64,000 bases of DNA from Periplaneta americana (GCF_040183065.1 NC_091124.1:61698501-61762500); one strand, 5' to 3'; shown: positions 33,240 through 45,880, counted from the stretch's first letter. A program made the numbers and translations. Notes: a model not told the origin generated them from the sequence alone.

Positions 33240-33325
33240 GCCAGGGTCCATGGATATCCAGAGTACCGCAATCGTTTGAGCCGGCAAATGCCGACAAATC
33301 CGCCATTGTTAGTCCAGCGCGCGCT
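33240..33325 (+). repeat. Inverted repeat B, left copy
   Basis: The blocks CATGGATATCCAGAGTA and CCGCCATTGTTAGTCC match the reverse complement of 36596-36660. In the right copy, B directly follows repeat A, so A and B belong to one unit, interrupted here by 1.6 kb. Confidence 0.6.
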
Positions 33326-35940
33326 ATGCAGTATACAGTTGTATAGGGAAAGAATGGAATTTAAATGCGAAAAAATGCAGTGCTGCTGTGTTCAGAACTG
33401 TTCACAGAGAACTGAAAAAATAGTACATTTGTTTTTTCTGTGACAAGGTGAAAGAAATAAGGAAAAGGGAAAGAAGTGACTATAAATATAAAAAGGAACG
33501 ATCCGCTACCTAAGCGAGCATACATTGTGAGATTAATGAATGACTGTATTTTGATATTTATTTTTTCAAAATCTGTACCCCAAAATATTTTTATAAAACT
33601 AATCTAGAATTTAAGTTGTTTCAGCAATGATATTTCTACATAAAACAAATGAAAATCACGTACCAATTAGGATCAGTGTCAAATTTTTACCATCTTCCCC
33701 CTTTCAAACCAAGCATTTCTGAATTTAATCTTATTTGCTATTTGCAAGAATTACATAATATATTTGTGAAGTTCTGAATTCATTCTTGAGACAAGATTGT
33801 ATTGTTTGGCTCGATTGGAAAATACAAAGACCGCAGAAACTAGAAACCCTATTAAAGTTAGACTGATGTGAAATTTCAATTTTCTAAGCTATTCTAGGTA
33901 GATCTATGAAATTTTGTACTTTTAATTTGTAATTTTAAATTGTGTAAATTTAGGTTTTCAAAAATTGCTACTATTTTGGCCAGAATTTTTGTCTACATAC
34001 GTGTCAGACCTTCAGAAACGAAACTTACTATAAATTTTCCTCTTTATTTTACTAAAAAAATAATTTAAAATATTTAATGCACTAAAAGTGTAAAAACAGA
34101 AAAAATTCAACTCGAGCGTAAAAAAATTAATATTAAAAAATACCTCTTCTGGCTGATATGCATATATATAATCAGGCAGTACATCTCACTTGACGATATG
34201 TGTCAGAGGAAGGACAGTAATTGTTTGTAAGCATCTGAAGTCTGATTAGTGGAATATGTAGCTAATTGGCGAAGTATGCATTGGAGGGGGAAATAAACTT
34301 GCCACCCTACCCCATTATCTCCTGGTCTAGTTGTCTCATGAGTGATGCCTTATTGGTGGTACTTATGAGGTTCAAACCTGTCTTCGGACAGTTGACTAAA
34401 CAACAATAACAACAAAAAACGAGTGTTAGGTATAATAGTGATAGTAAGTTTTGTTAAGAACATATTCAAAACCCTGTACAAAAAATCATGCATGTAGTAC
34501 AGAATCTGTAGAAAGAGTAGCATTTTTAGCAATGCAAAATTTACAGAAAATTAAAATGGAGAAAATTGACTTCAAAAGTTTGGGATAATAATAATAAACC
34601 AGGTCTCTGTATTTTTTTTTATTTTCTAGGCATTTTGAAACATATAGAACTAGCATATTATATACAGAACTTATCCTTATATACACTACCACGCAGTGCA
34701 CACCTAACCTACACTAGTAAATAAAGATGACTAAAAAATTTATGTAATCTTATAAAAACACTATAATAGATAAATATTTAGAAATCACTATGGACTGTAG
34801 ACACTATTATAACACTAACAATAAAACTGTTAGAAACTTGCAAATATTTCTTGTATCACAAACAAAAACCAAAGCATAGAAAACACGTTGTTATGGCTAC
34901 TAGCAACAAGTGGGATTTTCCTTTAGACAAGAGTTGTGCTCTCCTTTGTAATTGAATATCTTTTAAAGGAAAGCAGCCTTTGAAGTAGGTCTATCACCTG
35001 TTGGATTCTATGAAGAAATATTTTGAGAAGTCGAGAAGCTACACTGGCTCAATCGGAAATCTAATATAATACATAATATATGAAATATAGCGTAATTTCC
35101 AAAATGGTCGCAGAATTCAGAGTGGAGGTCGTGGACGGAGAATTTAAATGAAGTCAGAGCCCACAGCCTTTTAAAAATGTGACCCTAAACAGCTGATAGA
35201 CCGGTCGTATGGTCATGAAAATTGGAAGAAGTCTTCTTTAGATCATAAATGAATTTTTAAAGATAAAAACAAAGAAACGATTTTTTTACCAAAAATGACA
35301 AAATCTCACATCAGTGTATCCTTGGGGACATTATACTGAAATTACTAACTTCCATATTTTTAAAGCTAAACTCACAAAATGTTTATCACTAGTATATCTG
35401 GTTGATAATAACACATGTACAAAATTTCGTCTCTCTCTATGATAAGTGATTTGCATTTTATTAATAACTTAATTATATAGTGTATTGCTTAATGCAAAAA
35501 GTCCCTTGCGTCACAATTTACATTATTTTTCATTGATATTCACTTATGAGATTCTTTATATACATTGGAACAAACATTACTATTGGAATTTTCTGTACAG
35601 TGATTGGGTAAATTACTAGGAATTTTTATGACTACTAATTTTATTTTTTATAATAAAAATTCTAGTAATCTACTTATTAATTTTACAGCAAAACCTTATA
35701 GTAAGCTTTGATTCCATGTGTGTAAGGAGCCATATAAGTGAAAATCACTTAAGCATAATGTCAATTGTAGTGCAAGCGACTTTTTATATAAAGCAGTTCA
35801 ATATTTTAATAAAATAATTAATAAAATGCAGACCACGTATCATAGGCGGATGCAATTTTGTACACTTGTCACTATTAAGCAGATATACTAGTGATCAAAA
35901 TTTGGTGAATCTAGCTTCGTAAGTATGGTAGTTATTTTTT
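33326..35940. other. Anonymous DNA
   Basis: AT-rich sequence of 2.6 kb with no reliable gene. CGCGCGC near 33320 precedes a short frame starting MQCCCVQNC at 33387, faintly like the start of a THAP zinc finger, but it stops after about 20 codons. No repeat partners were found elsewhere in the window. Confidence 0.4.
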
Positions 35941-36188
35941 ATTTTATTGGGTTATTTTACGACGCTGTATCAACATTTAGGTTATTTAGCATCTGAATGA
36001 AATGAAGGCGATAATGCCGGTGAAATGAGTCTGGGGTCCAGCACCGAAAGTTACCCAGCATTTGCTCGTATTGGGTTGAGGGAAAACCCCGAAAAAACCT
36101 CAACTAGGTAACTTGCCCCAACCGGGATTCGAACCCCGGCCACCAGGTTTCACGACCAGACGCGCTGACCGTTACTCCACAGGTGTGG
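35941..36188 (-). mobile_element. tRNA-derived SINE, family S1
   Basis: Minus-strand copy of the SINE at 19256-19504. The box B GGGTTCGAATCCC (reverse complement, 36123-36135), CAAGTTACC and the CTCAACCC block are all kept. The tail AATAAAAT is at the left. No convincing target duplication was found. Confidence 0.9.
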
Positions 36189-36595
36189 ACTGGTTATTGA
36201 TTTCACTGTTGTGAACTCTTAAAAGTAATGAACTTCGAGAAATTTCAGTATAGTGTCCCCTTATATGCTGAAGCCGGAGAGTTTGCATGAGGAATGCAGT
36301 TGGAAATGTTTAGATTTATTGTTATTTTATTTGCAACATTGTTGTTTTCATTTGTTACTTGTAATTTATTAAGTTCATGTTGCTCTAATACCTATAACTG
36401 TGATGTTTATGAAGGAGTATATGGAACACTTAAATGTATATTTATGGTGTAATAATTATTAAATGAAGTTTTATACATTAGTATGATGCTTGACAGTAAT
36501 GTTCTATAGTGTAAGAAGATCCTTAAGACGTTTTTGCCCTTCAAATTAAAAATATCTGAGTTTTACTTTAAATATTCCTATCCCTAGCGTGTTGA

Positions 36596-36812
36596 AAAGG
36601 ACTAACAATGGCGGCCAACTCGGTGATTGCACTACTCTGGTATATCCACGGACTCTGGTAATGAGGCAATATTAGCGATCCTAGTGGTTAGCCACTATCT
36701 GGCAACATAGCACTGTAGTTCCAAACTCGGCCGCCTAACTGTCATGTCCCACCAAAAAAGTATATGGATGCATATTTACTACGTATTGAACTTCGTGACT
36801 GTATGTACTAGA
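36596..36812 (-). repeat. Inverted repeats B and A, right copy
   Basis: Read on the minus strand: TACAGTCACGAAGTTCAA, ATATGCATCCATA, a 65-bp segment with GGGACATGACAGTTAGGCGG, then CTAACCACTAGGATCGCTAA (unit A), and then unit B with GGCCGCCATTGTTAGTCC. This is the more complete copy of the unit. The DNA at 36189-36595 is unassigned. Confidence 0.7.
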
Positions 36813-36965
36813 TTGTGGGTGTAATTTACATCTTGCCTATTCCTCTCTTTTTTCTCTATGGCACAACTGTTCTAAAACAACAGAGACGAGGCAACGTCTT
36901 TCGCCGGTACAGATGGACATGCAAGTCCTCTACAGATAATAGGGGTATTCTGTTTGAAAATAATT

Positions 36966-39900
36966 TTTATGAAATACAGGGCCAGAGCACGATGTCACAA
37001 TTAGAGTATTCCTCTCCCCTCACTCCATTAACAGTGGACTGGAGGGTGGAGGGATAAGCACGGAAGGAAAGTTTTTGGCTTAGCTTTATGAGATACAGGG
37101 CCAGAGCACTATGTCACAACTACAACATTCCTCTCCTCTCACTCCATTAACAGTGGGCTGGAGGGTGGAGAGATAAGCACAGAAGGAAAATTTTTGGCGT
37201 CGCTTGGCTTTATGAGGTACAGGGCCAGAGTGCAGTGTCATAACTACAGTATTCCTCTCCCACCACTCCATTAACAGTGGGCTGGAGGGTGGAGAGATAA
37301 GCATGGAAGGAAAATTTTTGGCGTCGCTTGGCTTTATGAGGTACAGGGCCAGAGTGCAGTGTCATAACTACAGTATTCCTCTCCCACCACTCCATTAACA
37401 GTGGGCTGGAGGGTGGAGAGATAAGCATGGAAGGAAAATTTTTGGCCTCGCTTGGCTTTATGAGGTACAGGGCCAGAGTGCAGTGTCACAATTACAGTAT
37501 TCCTCTCCCACCACACCATTAACAGTGGGCTGGAGAGTGGAGAGATAAGCACGGAAGGAAAATTTTTGGCCTCGCTTGGCTTTATGAGGTACAGGGCCAG
37601 AGTGCAGTGTCACAATTACAGTATTCCTCTCCCACCACACCATTAACAGTGGGCTGGAGGGTGGAGAGATAAGCATGGAAGGAAAATTTTTGGCCTCGCT
37701 TGGCTTTATGAGGTACAGGGCCAGTGTGCAGTGTCACAATTACAGTATTCCTCTCCCACCACACCATTAACAGTGGGCTGGAGGGTGGCGAGATCAACAT
37801 GGAAGAAAAATTTTTGGCCTCACTTGGCTTTATGAGGTAAAGGGCCAGAGTGCAGTGTCACAATTACAGTATTCCTCTCCCACCACACCATTAACAGTGG
37901 GCTGGAGGGTGGAGAGATAAGCACTGAAGGAAAATTTTTGGCCTCGCTTGGCTTTATGAGGTACAGGGCCAGAGTGTGATGTCACAACTACAGTATTCCT
38001 CTCCCACCACTCCATTAACAGTGGGCTGGAGAGTGGAGAGATAAGCACGGAAGGAAAATTTTTGGCCTCACTTGGCTTTATGAGGTATAGGGCCAGAGTG
38101 CACTGTCACAACTACAGTATTCCTCTCCCACAACTCCATTAACAGTGGGCTAGTGGGTGGCGAGATAAACACGGAAGAAAAATTTTTGGCCTCACTTGGC
38201 TTTGAGGTACAGGGCCAGAGTGCAATGTCACAATTACAGTATTCCTCTCTCACCACTCCATTAACAGTGGGCTGGAGGGTGGTGAGATAAGCACGGAAGA
38301 AAAATTTTTGGCCTCACTTGGCTTATGAGGTACAGGGCCAGAATGCGATGTCACAACTACAGTATTCCTCTCCCACCACTCCATTAACAGTGGGCTGGAG
38401 GGTGGCGAGATAAGCACGGAAGAAACATTTTTGGCCTCACTTGGCTTTATGAGGTACAGGGCCAGAGTGCAATGTCACAATTACAGTATTCCTCTCTCAC
38501 CACTCCATTAACAGTGGGCTGGAGGGTGGTGAGATAAGCACGGAAGGAAAATTTTTGGCCTCACTTGGCTTTATGAGGTACAGGGCCAGAGTGCAATGTC
38601 AACTAGAGTATTCCTCTCCCACCACTCCATTAACAGTGGGCTGGAGGGTGGCGAGATAAACACGGAAGAAAAATTTTTGGCCTCACTTGGCTTTATGAGG
38701 TACAGGGCCAGTGTGCAATGTCACAATTACAGTATTCCTCTCCCACCACACCATTAACAGTGGGCTGGAGGGTGGCGAGATCAACATGGAAGAAAAATTT
38801 TTGGCCTCACTTGGCTTTATGAGGTACAGGGCCAGAGTGCAGTGTCACAATTACAGTATTCCTCTCCCACCACACCATTAACAGTGGGCTGGAGGGTGGC
38901 GAGATCAACATGGAAGAAAAATTTTTGGCCTCACTTGGCTTTATGAGGTACAGGGCCAGAGTGCGATGTCACAACTACAGTATTCCTCTCTCACCACTCC
39001 ATTAACAGTGGGCTGGAGGGTGGTGAGATAAGCACGGAAGGAAAATTTTTGGCCTCACTTGGCTTTGTGAGGTACAGGGCCAGAGTGCAATGTCACAATT
39101 ACAGTATTCCTCTCTCACCACTCCATTAACAGTGGGCTGGAGGGTGGCGAGATAAACATGGAAGAAAAATTTTTGGCCTCACTTGGCTTTGTGAGGTACA
39201 GGGCCAGAGTGCAATGTCACAATTACAGTATTCCTCTCCCACCACTCCATTAACAGTGGGCTGGAGGGTGGAGAGATAAGCACGGAAGGAAAATTTTTGG
39301 CCTCGCTTGGCTTTATGAGGTACAAGGCCAGAGTGTGATGTCACAACTACAGTATTCCTCTCCCACCACTCCATTAACAGTGGGCTGGAGAGTGGAGAGA
39401 TAAGCACTGAAGGAAAATTTTTGGCCTCGCTTGGCTTTATGAGGTACAGGGCCAGAGTGTGATGTCACAACTACAGTATTCCTCTCCCACCACTCCATTA
39501 ACAGTGGGCTGGAGGGTGGCGAGATAAACATGGAAGAAAAATTTTTGGCCTCACTTGGCTTTATGAGGTACAGGGCCAGAGTGCAATGTCACAATTACAG
39601 TATTCCTCTCCCACCACTCCATTAACAGTGGGCCGGAGGGTGGACAGATAAGTACGGAAGGAAAATTTTTGGCCTCGCTTGGCTTTATGAGGTACAGGTC
39701 CAGAGTGTGATGTCACAACTACAGTATTCCTCTCCCACCACTCCATTAATAGTGGGCTGGAGGGTGGAGAGATAAGCACTGAAGGAAAATTTTTGGCCTC
39801 GCTTGGCTTTATGAGGTACAGGGCCAGAGTGTGATGTCACAACTACAGTATTCCTCTCCCACCACTCCATTAACAGTGGGCTGGAGAGTGGAGAGATAAG

Positions 39901-40760
39901 CACGGAAGGAAAATTTTTGGCCTCACTTGGCTTTATGAGGTACAGGGCCAGAGTGCAATGTCACAACTACAGTATTCCTCTCCCACCACTCCATTAACAG
40001 TGGGCTGGAGGGTGGCGAGATAAGCACGGAAGAAAAATTTTTGGCCTCACTTGGCTTTATGAGGTACAGGGCCAGAGTGCAATGTCACAACTACAGTATT
40101 CCTCTCCCACCACTCCATTAACAGTGAACTGGAGGGTGGCGAGATAAGCACGGAAGAAACATTTTTGGCCTCACTTGGCTTATGAGGTACAGGGCCAGAG
40201 TGCGATGTCACAACTACAGTATTCCTCTCTCACCACTCCATTAACAGTGGGCTGGAGGGTGGCGAGATAAGCACGGAAGGAAAATTTTTGGCCTCGCTTG
40301 GCTTTATGAGGTGCAGGGCCAGAGTGCAATGTCAACTAGAGTATTCCTCTCCCACCACTCCATTAACAGTGGGCTGGAGGGTGGCGAGATAAACACGGAA
40401 GAAAAATGTTTAGCCTCACTTGGCTTTATGAGGTACAGGGCCAGAGCGCGATGTCACAACTACAGTATTCCTCTCCCACCACTCCATTAACAGTGGGCTG
40501 GAGGGGGGAGAGATAAGCACGGAAGAAACTTTTTGGCCTTGCTTGGCTTTATGAGCTACAGGTCCAGGGGGCGATGTCAAAACTACAGTATTCCTCTCCC
40601 ACCACTCCATTAACAGTGGGCTGGAGAGTGGAGAGAGAAGCATGGAAGAAACATTTTTGGCCTCGCTTGGCTTTATGAGGTACAGGTCCAGAGCGCGATG
40701 TCACAACTACAACATTCCCCCTCCCCTCACTCCATTGGCAGACAGTGAGCTGGAAGGTGG
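36966..40760. repeat. 124-bp tandem satellite array, about 31 copies
   Basis: The anchor CCATTAACAGTGGG recurs at 37025, 37144, 37268, 37392 and so on to 40608, with a final diverged unit at 40730. Spacing is almost always 124 bp, with a few units of 119-123. Each unit contains ACAGGGCCAGAGTG, TACAGTATTCCTCTCCCACC and GAAAATTTTTGGCCTC. The first and last units are the most diverged, as expected at array edges. Minus-strand open frames step by 124 bp, which is not a multiple of 3, and overlap each other, so they are an artefact and not a protein. Variant units occur in blocks (for example units 7-8 and 15-16), suggesting block duplication. Confidence 0.97.
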
Positions 40761-40835
40761 GTAATGTATTTGTATATGTATGTTTTGAATTTTAAAAGAC
40801 TAAATAAATATTTCAGTATATTCACGCATGTACTT

Positions 40836-41713
40836 CAGTAGCGGCTCATTGTAAAAAAAATAGGTGAATTGCTGTTCACATATACAAATGCATTAACAGC
40901 TTTACCAATATAACGAGTAGCCTAGAATTCATAAACTAAGTACAATTTTGCTAGTTCAAGAACACATGCAAACAGGAAAATTAATTTATTTCAGGACTCA
41001 GCCAATTTTTTGCGTACAGTACCAAGGCAGTCCTCCTATCTTTTAAAGCTGCAAACCTGTCGATAATGTCTTCATAAAATGTGAGTTTAACTGAGGGTGG
41101 AGAGTATATCTCTATGCAAAGCTATGTGGGGTCTATTCCTGATAAAATAACAGAGCCAACTAATTTCAGTTGCAGGGGTGACTGCTTGGACACAAGGAAT
41201 GAGGATACTATTCTCGAGTCAGGTAGTACATACTGTACTGTAAAATTTCAGAGCCCTTAAATAATAGTCCCCGGCCTAAGAGATCAGCTTCAACCCTTCT
41301 CTACTGTTAGTACCGATAGATCTGCAAACTGGTTACTCCAACTACAAGTCTGACAGTTCTCTGTAACTGAAAGCCTCAGAAACGCACTTCACTCAATCTT
41401 TCTTTAGTGCATGACGTCACATTACCATGGAAACCAAGTGCTGAATGAGAATGGGAGCCCAAATAATTTCACCTCTACTATATTGTAAGTTTCAATAGAC
41501 ACCGCTCGGCGCTCGTAACTGTAGACATTATTCTATTCAGTACTATTTATACAACTAAACACTGTTCATGACAACTGAAAAGAACACGTTTTTTATTTCG
41601 GAAATACGGTACCGGTAATAACTAGAATTAATTATTAATAAGAGATAAAATTGTGTTTTACATGTAAATAGTGAAGTGACACTTCACCTACTTCACCTGA
41701 ATAACCGCTCCTG
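40836..41713. mobile_element. Nonautonomous hAT element, 878 bp
   Basis: The exact 8-bp target duplication ATGTACTT is at 40828-40835 and 41714-41721. The ends are CAGTAGCGGCTCATT and, reversed, CAGGAGCGGTTATTC, close to the hAT termini of 28897-30729. On the minus strand near 40990-41100 a frame reads VKLTFYEDIIDRFAALKDRR and on to a stop, which looks like the decayed C-terminus of a protein I do not recognise. Confidence 0.88.
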
Positions 41714-41721
41714 ATGTACTT

Positions 41722-42376
41722 GGGATGTTTGCTTTGCAACAACATGATATCTAACCTATAAACGACATCAAAGCAGCCTACATACATTTTCTTCAATATA
41801 ACGTTTTAACAAATTGTACCAAACTGTTAAACCATAAGGGCTAGTTAAAATCTGAATACATGTGTGTTTACTTACGTATTTCACTCAGAATATGTAAACG
41901 ATACAATCCTTGAAGTTCTTGAATGATCAAAGATGGGAAGTAACTGAAAATCGTATATATATACTTTTTTTTCAGTAATTATGTAACAATTTGTAGAATA
42001 TGTATTATGAAACAAAATAAATTACATAGATGAAAACTATTTATTTACTCTTTAATTTACTGATTTGTGTTGTCTATCTTGTACAAGTAGTGAGTTATTG
42101 GTGCTTAAAGATGTTATGTGCCAGCATGACTTACATTTTGTATCTAGAGTAGGCTTGTAGATAGGGTCGTAACCAGCACATAGCACTACAGGTTACAACT
42201 GAACTAGGTTTTGAGCTGAATGTTTTTTTTTTTTTTATTTTTGATATTGGATATAACTGAATAAACAGCATAAATAAAATTATTAATTTAACATTTATCT
42301 ACTAATCATTATTAATATAAAAATAATGAAACCATGAAACATTAAATATTTTAAAAGACTTATAAAAGGATTGAAA
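41722..42376. other. Anonymous AT-rich DNA
   Basis: No gene or repeat family recognised. A T run is at about 42223-42236. Confidence 0.4.
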
Positions 42377-42384
42377 TGAAACTT

Positions 42385-43091
42385 CATTCATTCATTCATT
42401 CATTCATTCATAGTTTTCTGCCCAAGGCAAGTCTTTCACTGCAAACCCAGCATTCTCCAATCTTTTCTATTTTCTGCCTTCCTCTTAGTCTCCGCATAAT
42501 ATATCTCAGTGTTGTCTATCATCTGATACCTTCTTCTGCCTCAACTTTTCTCCCATTCACCATTCCTTCCAGTGCATCCTTCAGTAGGAAGTTTCTTCTC
42601 ATCCAGTGATCTAACCAATTCCTTTTTCTCTTCCTGATCTTTCGTCATCCATTCTTTCCGACACAGCTTCATTTCTTATTATGTCTGTCCATTTCACATG
42701 CTCCATTCTTCTTCATATCCACATTTCAGATGCTTCTAGTCGCTTCTCTTCACTTCGTTGTAATGTTCATATTTCTGCTCCATATAGTGTCTCACTTCAC
42801 ATAAAGCATCTCACTAGTCTCTTCCTTAATTTTTTTTTTCCAAAGGTCTGCGGAAGAGCTCCTTTTTCTATTAAAAGCTTCCTTTGCCATTGCTATCCTC
42901 CTTTTGACTTCCTAGCAACAGCTCATGTTATTATTTATAGTGCACCCCAAGTATTTGAAGCTGTCCACTTGCTCTACTGTCTCATTTCGAATTCTTTTTC
43001 TTCCGATAACCATGGTCTTCGTCTTATTTGCATGTATCTTCATCCCATATTGCTCACAGCTGACCTTAAGCTCTAGTAGGATCTCTCTTAG
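42385..43091 (-). mobile_element. LINE 3' fragment with CATT tail
   Basis: TGAAACTT at 42377-42384 and 43092-43099 flanks the fragment. On the minus strand it encodes the C-terminal region of a reverse transcriptase polyprotein, including KTMVIGRKRIRN, VDSFKYLGC and, near the end, RRLRGRQKIEKIGECWVC in one or another frame, then a tail of about six GAAT repeats. Frames are broken. Another 3' end of this family is at 61480-61585. It is a different family from the TAAG-tailed LINEs. Confidence 0.85.
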
Positions 43092-43403
43092 TGAAACTTA
43101 ATTGACCTAAAATAGCTGTAGTCTTCTGTTCGTCTCACTATTAAAATGTTTCAGAAACTTAGAAATATCCAAACATTTTGTCTCATTCTTCTCAAAGCCC
43201 AACAACACCAAATTCGCTCCACTTTGACTTTTCATAATCTATCACTGTGGTCTGTCAATCCTGGTAAGGACTGAAAAGGAGCTTTAGCAGACTCCTGTAC
43301 TGCAGCCAAAAATTCTACAAGCAGACAAAAAATCATAAACTACAGTAAAAGCAGCTTTCATCTCAATTTTTAAGAACATCAGCTTCCTCCCTCTTAAACT
43401 TAC

Positions 43404-43567
43404 AAAAATAATGTTTTGAAACCATCACCTCTTCTTTAGGTGGTATGTTTATGCCCAATTGTCCTAGACTGTCATAATTCGCTGTCTCTTCCTTTAAGTC
43501 TTTTGCTTCAGTAATAGCTGAATTAAGCTCTTGATTATGGCTGAATCTTCTTTCGGTTCTCCTAGTA
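43404..43567 (-). CDS. Candidate internal exon, unknown gene
   Basis: The minus-strand sequence has an acceptor TTAATGTGCAG just before 43567 and a consensus donor GTAAGT starting at 43403. Between them 164 bases stay open and encode RRTERRFSHNQELNSAITEA, then KDLKEETANYDSLGQLGINI, then PPKEEVMVSKHYF. The first part is charged and helix-like. I do not recognise the family. No other exons were identified. It could be a host exon or part of an unrecognised repeat. Confidence 0.35.
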
Positions 43568-43633
43568 CTGCACATTAAATTACACATATACCAAGTTAAG
43601 AACAATTTTAGGGGTTGGTTGCAGCATAGCTAA

Positions 43634-44349
43634 AGGTACGGACACACGTCGCTACTTTTGCTGCGCAACTTTTGTACTGCAGCTGCAAAAGTTCCGTGTT
43701 GTGTTCACACGTAAGCCTAAAGTAGCGTGCTGCATGCTACTTTTCAATATACATTTTGTGATTATATTCCCATTATTATGGAAATCATGCGATAGCTTAC
43801 TTATCTATTATTTGCTTTTCTGTCCTAACTAATATTCAGAAACTGCATTATTTTTACTATAAAGCTATTAAAAACGCCTATATATTAAAATGATAACCAA
43901 CAGCATATTCACATAATCAATGTTGGCAAGTCTCCTGTTTGTAACTATGCTATGGAAAATTAAAAAAAAATGAATTATATCATCAGAAAATATACTCAGA
44001 CTGTGTTGTACATTTAGTAACTGTTACAAATCATTTATTTTCATCACATCTAACATTAAAATATATCCAAACAATAAAAGTATCATTGGCACATTTGGGT
44101 GGCAACACTGGTCGCAACCGCAGCAAAAGTTTCAACAAAACCGATATCAAAAATGATGCGGCTACAACCCTGAGAATGCTGTTCACATGTCGCTACTTAT
44201 AAGCTGTGTGCAGCATGAAAAAGTAGCGGCAGCAGGTTCGGCAACCGTTACATTTTTTGGATTGTACTGTTGTTCACACGTCGCAGTACGAGAGTTGCAC
44301 AGTTTTTTGTACTGCAACACTGCAAAAGTAGCAACGTGTGACCATACCT
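43634..44349. mobile_element. PIF/Harbinger-type MITE, 716 bp
   Basis: The ends AGGTACGGACACACGTCGCT and, reversed, AGGTATGGTCACACGTTGCT are inverted repeats. TAA flanks both sides (43631-43633, 44350-44352), the 3-bp target typical of PIF/Harbinger. Inner sequences remain complementary for well over 100 bp, built from CTACTTTTGC, GCAGC and TTCACACG motifs. No coding capacity. Confidence 0.85.
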
Positions 44350-44352
44350 TAA

Positions 44353-45500
44353 GGCCCTGCTCGTAGATAAACTTTATTCAATGTTAAAAAAGAAAAACTT
44401 ATCTCATCACCTAAACGTGGGCAAGAAGGAGAAGTGGAATGGAGAGAAAACACTAAATGGCTAGATCTTTCAATTGCTGTGTCCACTTACTCATGGAGCA
44501 GCTGTAAATTTCCGAATAGAAGAATACTGGAAGAAGTAATCCTGGAGGATTAACCACACAAACTTTATATAAAATGACAATTTTATTACCCAACATGTAA
44601 AATTTATAATAAAGTTTGTATAATTTACATGACATTGTTCATTTTCTTCTTTTCCTTGCTCAGTGTTCATGATGAATAATATTAATTTAGTGTTAATGTA
44701 TTTACAATTGTAACTCTTTATTAAAAACCCCTTTCTAACTATAGGGGCTATTCAGAGATCTTGACATGATAATGCATGGCATCAAGTTACTCCAATACAA
44801 GGATACATGCCACTGAGAAAAAATAATCAATCAATCTTCTTAATGTATTCAGCTGTTTGCTGACAACATAAAGTCCACTATAGTCCACTGTAGTCTATTC
44901 AGTTGTTGTATTTGAGAAAAAAGAAATACTGTAAATATCACTTACATACCTATATGGTTTTCTTCATTTTAAATTCACTGTCAAATATCCAATCTATCTT
45001 AAAAGTGCACAAAACATTAATTTTAAAAATTCTACTTATTTTATGATGGTGCACAAAGTATACCTCACACGATTGTATTACCGATAGTGAATCCTAATGG
45101 AAAAAGTGTATGTCAATTAGTTACTTCCTCAAGATAAAGCATAAAACTAATTACAAGTACAAGAACCAATACAAAACTCAAAGCAATTTATGTGATTTTG
45201 ACATCTGATGAAATAATTTGGGAATAAACCACCAGCTTTAAGAAGGAACAAGCAAGAAGTTAAAATTTTCATTACAAAAAATATTCTGTACACTATGTGA
45301 CAATCGAAATATTGTACATTTTTACTTGAAAACTGCAAAGTTCATACATGGATTTCATAATTAGCAAGTATATAGGAATCCCAAAATGTTTAATATAGGT
45401 TATTTATGGACTTTTTCAAAGTTGAACCGAATTAAAGTGGCACTGTGTAGTGTGATATTCTCTTAAAAGATAACGTTAGTCATATGAAAGCTGTGGTAAC
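44353..45500. other. Anonymous AT-rich DNA
   Basis: No gene, RNA or repeat partner was recognised in this stretch. Confidence 0.4.
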
Positions 45501-45619
45501 CTTGGTGGTAGGCCTTGGCTATGAATTTATTTATTTATTTGTGGTTACAAGATCTGAAAATGCTATCCTTTGAATATCAATAATTAATAAATAATAACTA
45601 ACACTTTTCATATTATTAA

Positions 45620-45880
45620 AACCTCTACATTTGGTGACCCTGATGTCATAACAAGAAAATGATCAACAGTAATGGTGACAGTAATGCTTCTTAGTCAGTG
45701 CAGCATGGAATGAAAAATTATCTCCGTTCTGGAAGGAATATCTCAGATTGTGGTTTACGCAGGTTGAAGCTATCTTTGAAATGGCAGAATAAGCAGAGAA
45801 ATTTATATATAATTTTGCAAATCTAGGTTCAGCCATGCTAACAAGCATTGCTGACATACATAATCCTCATCAGACAATAA
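45620..45880 (+). pseudogene. Ty3/gypsy gag fragment
   Basis: CCTCTACA at 45621-45628 is followed by TTTGGTGACCCTGATG, like an LTR edge and a primer-binding region of gypsy elements. The frame then has SPFWKEYLRLWFTQVEAIFE, a gag N-terminal motif (F-W-x-x-x-P/L-x-x-W-F-x-Q-x-E), and NLGSAMLTSIADI. It contains stops and soon becomes unreadable. No protease or polymerase follows. Confidence 0.65.

Noticed and set aside
33387-33450. Start of a THAP-like zinc finger (MQCCCVQNC)
   Set aside because: The frame stops after about 20 codons, and the downstream THAP residues are not visible in any frame.
37086-40643. Chain of 72-residue minus-strand open frames (MLISPPSSPLLMEWWERNTV)
   Set aside because: They repeat at 124-bp steps in shifting frames and arise from the satellite array, not from coding constraint.
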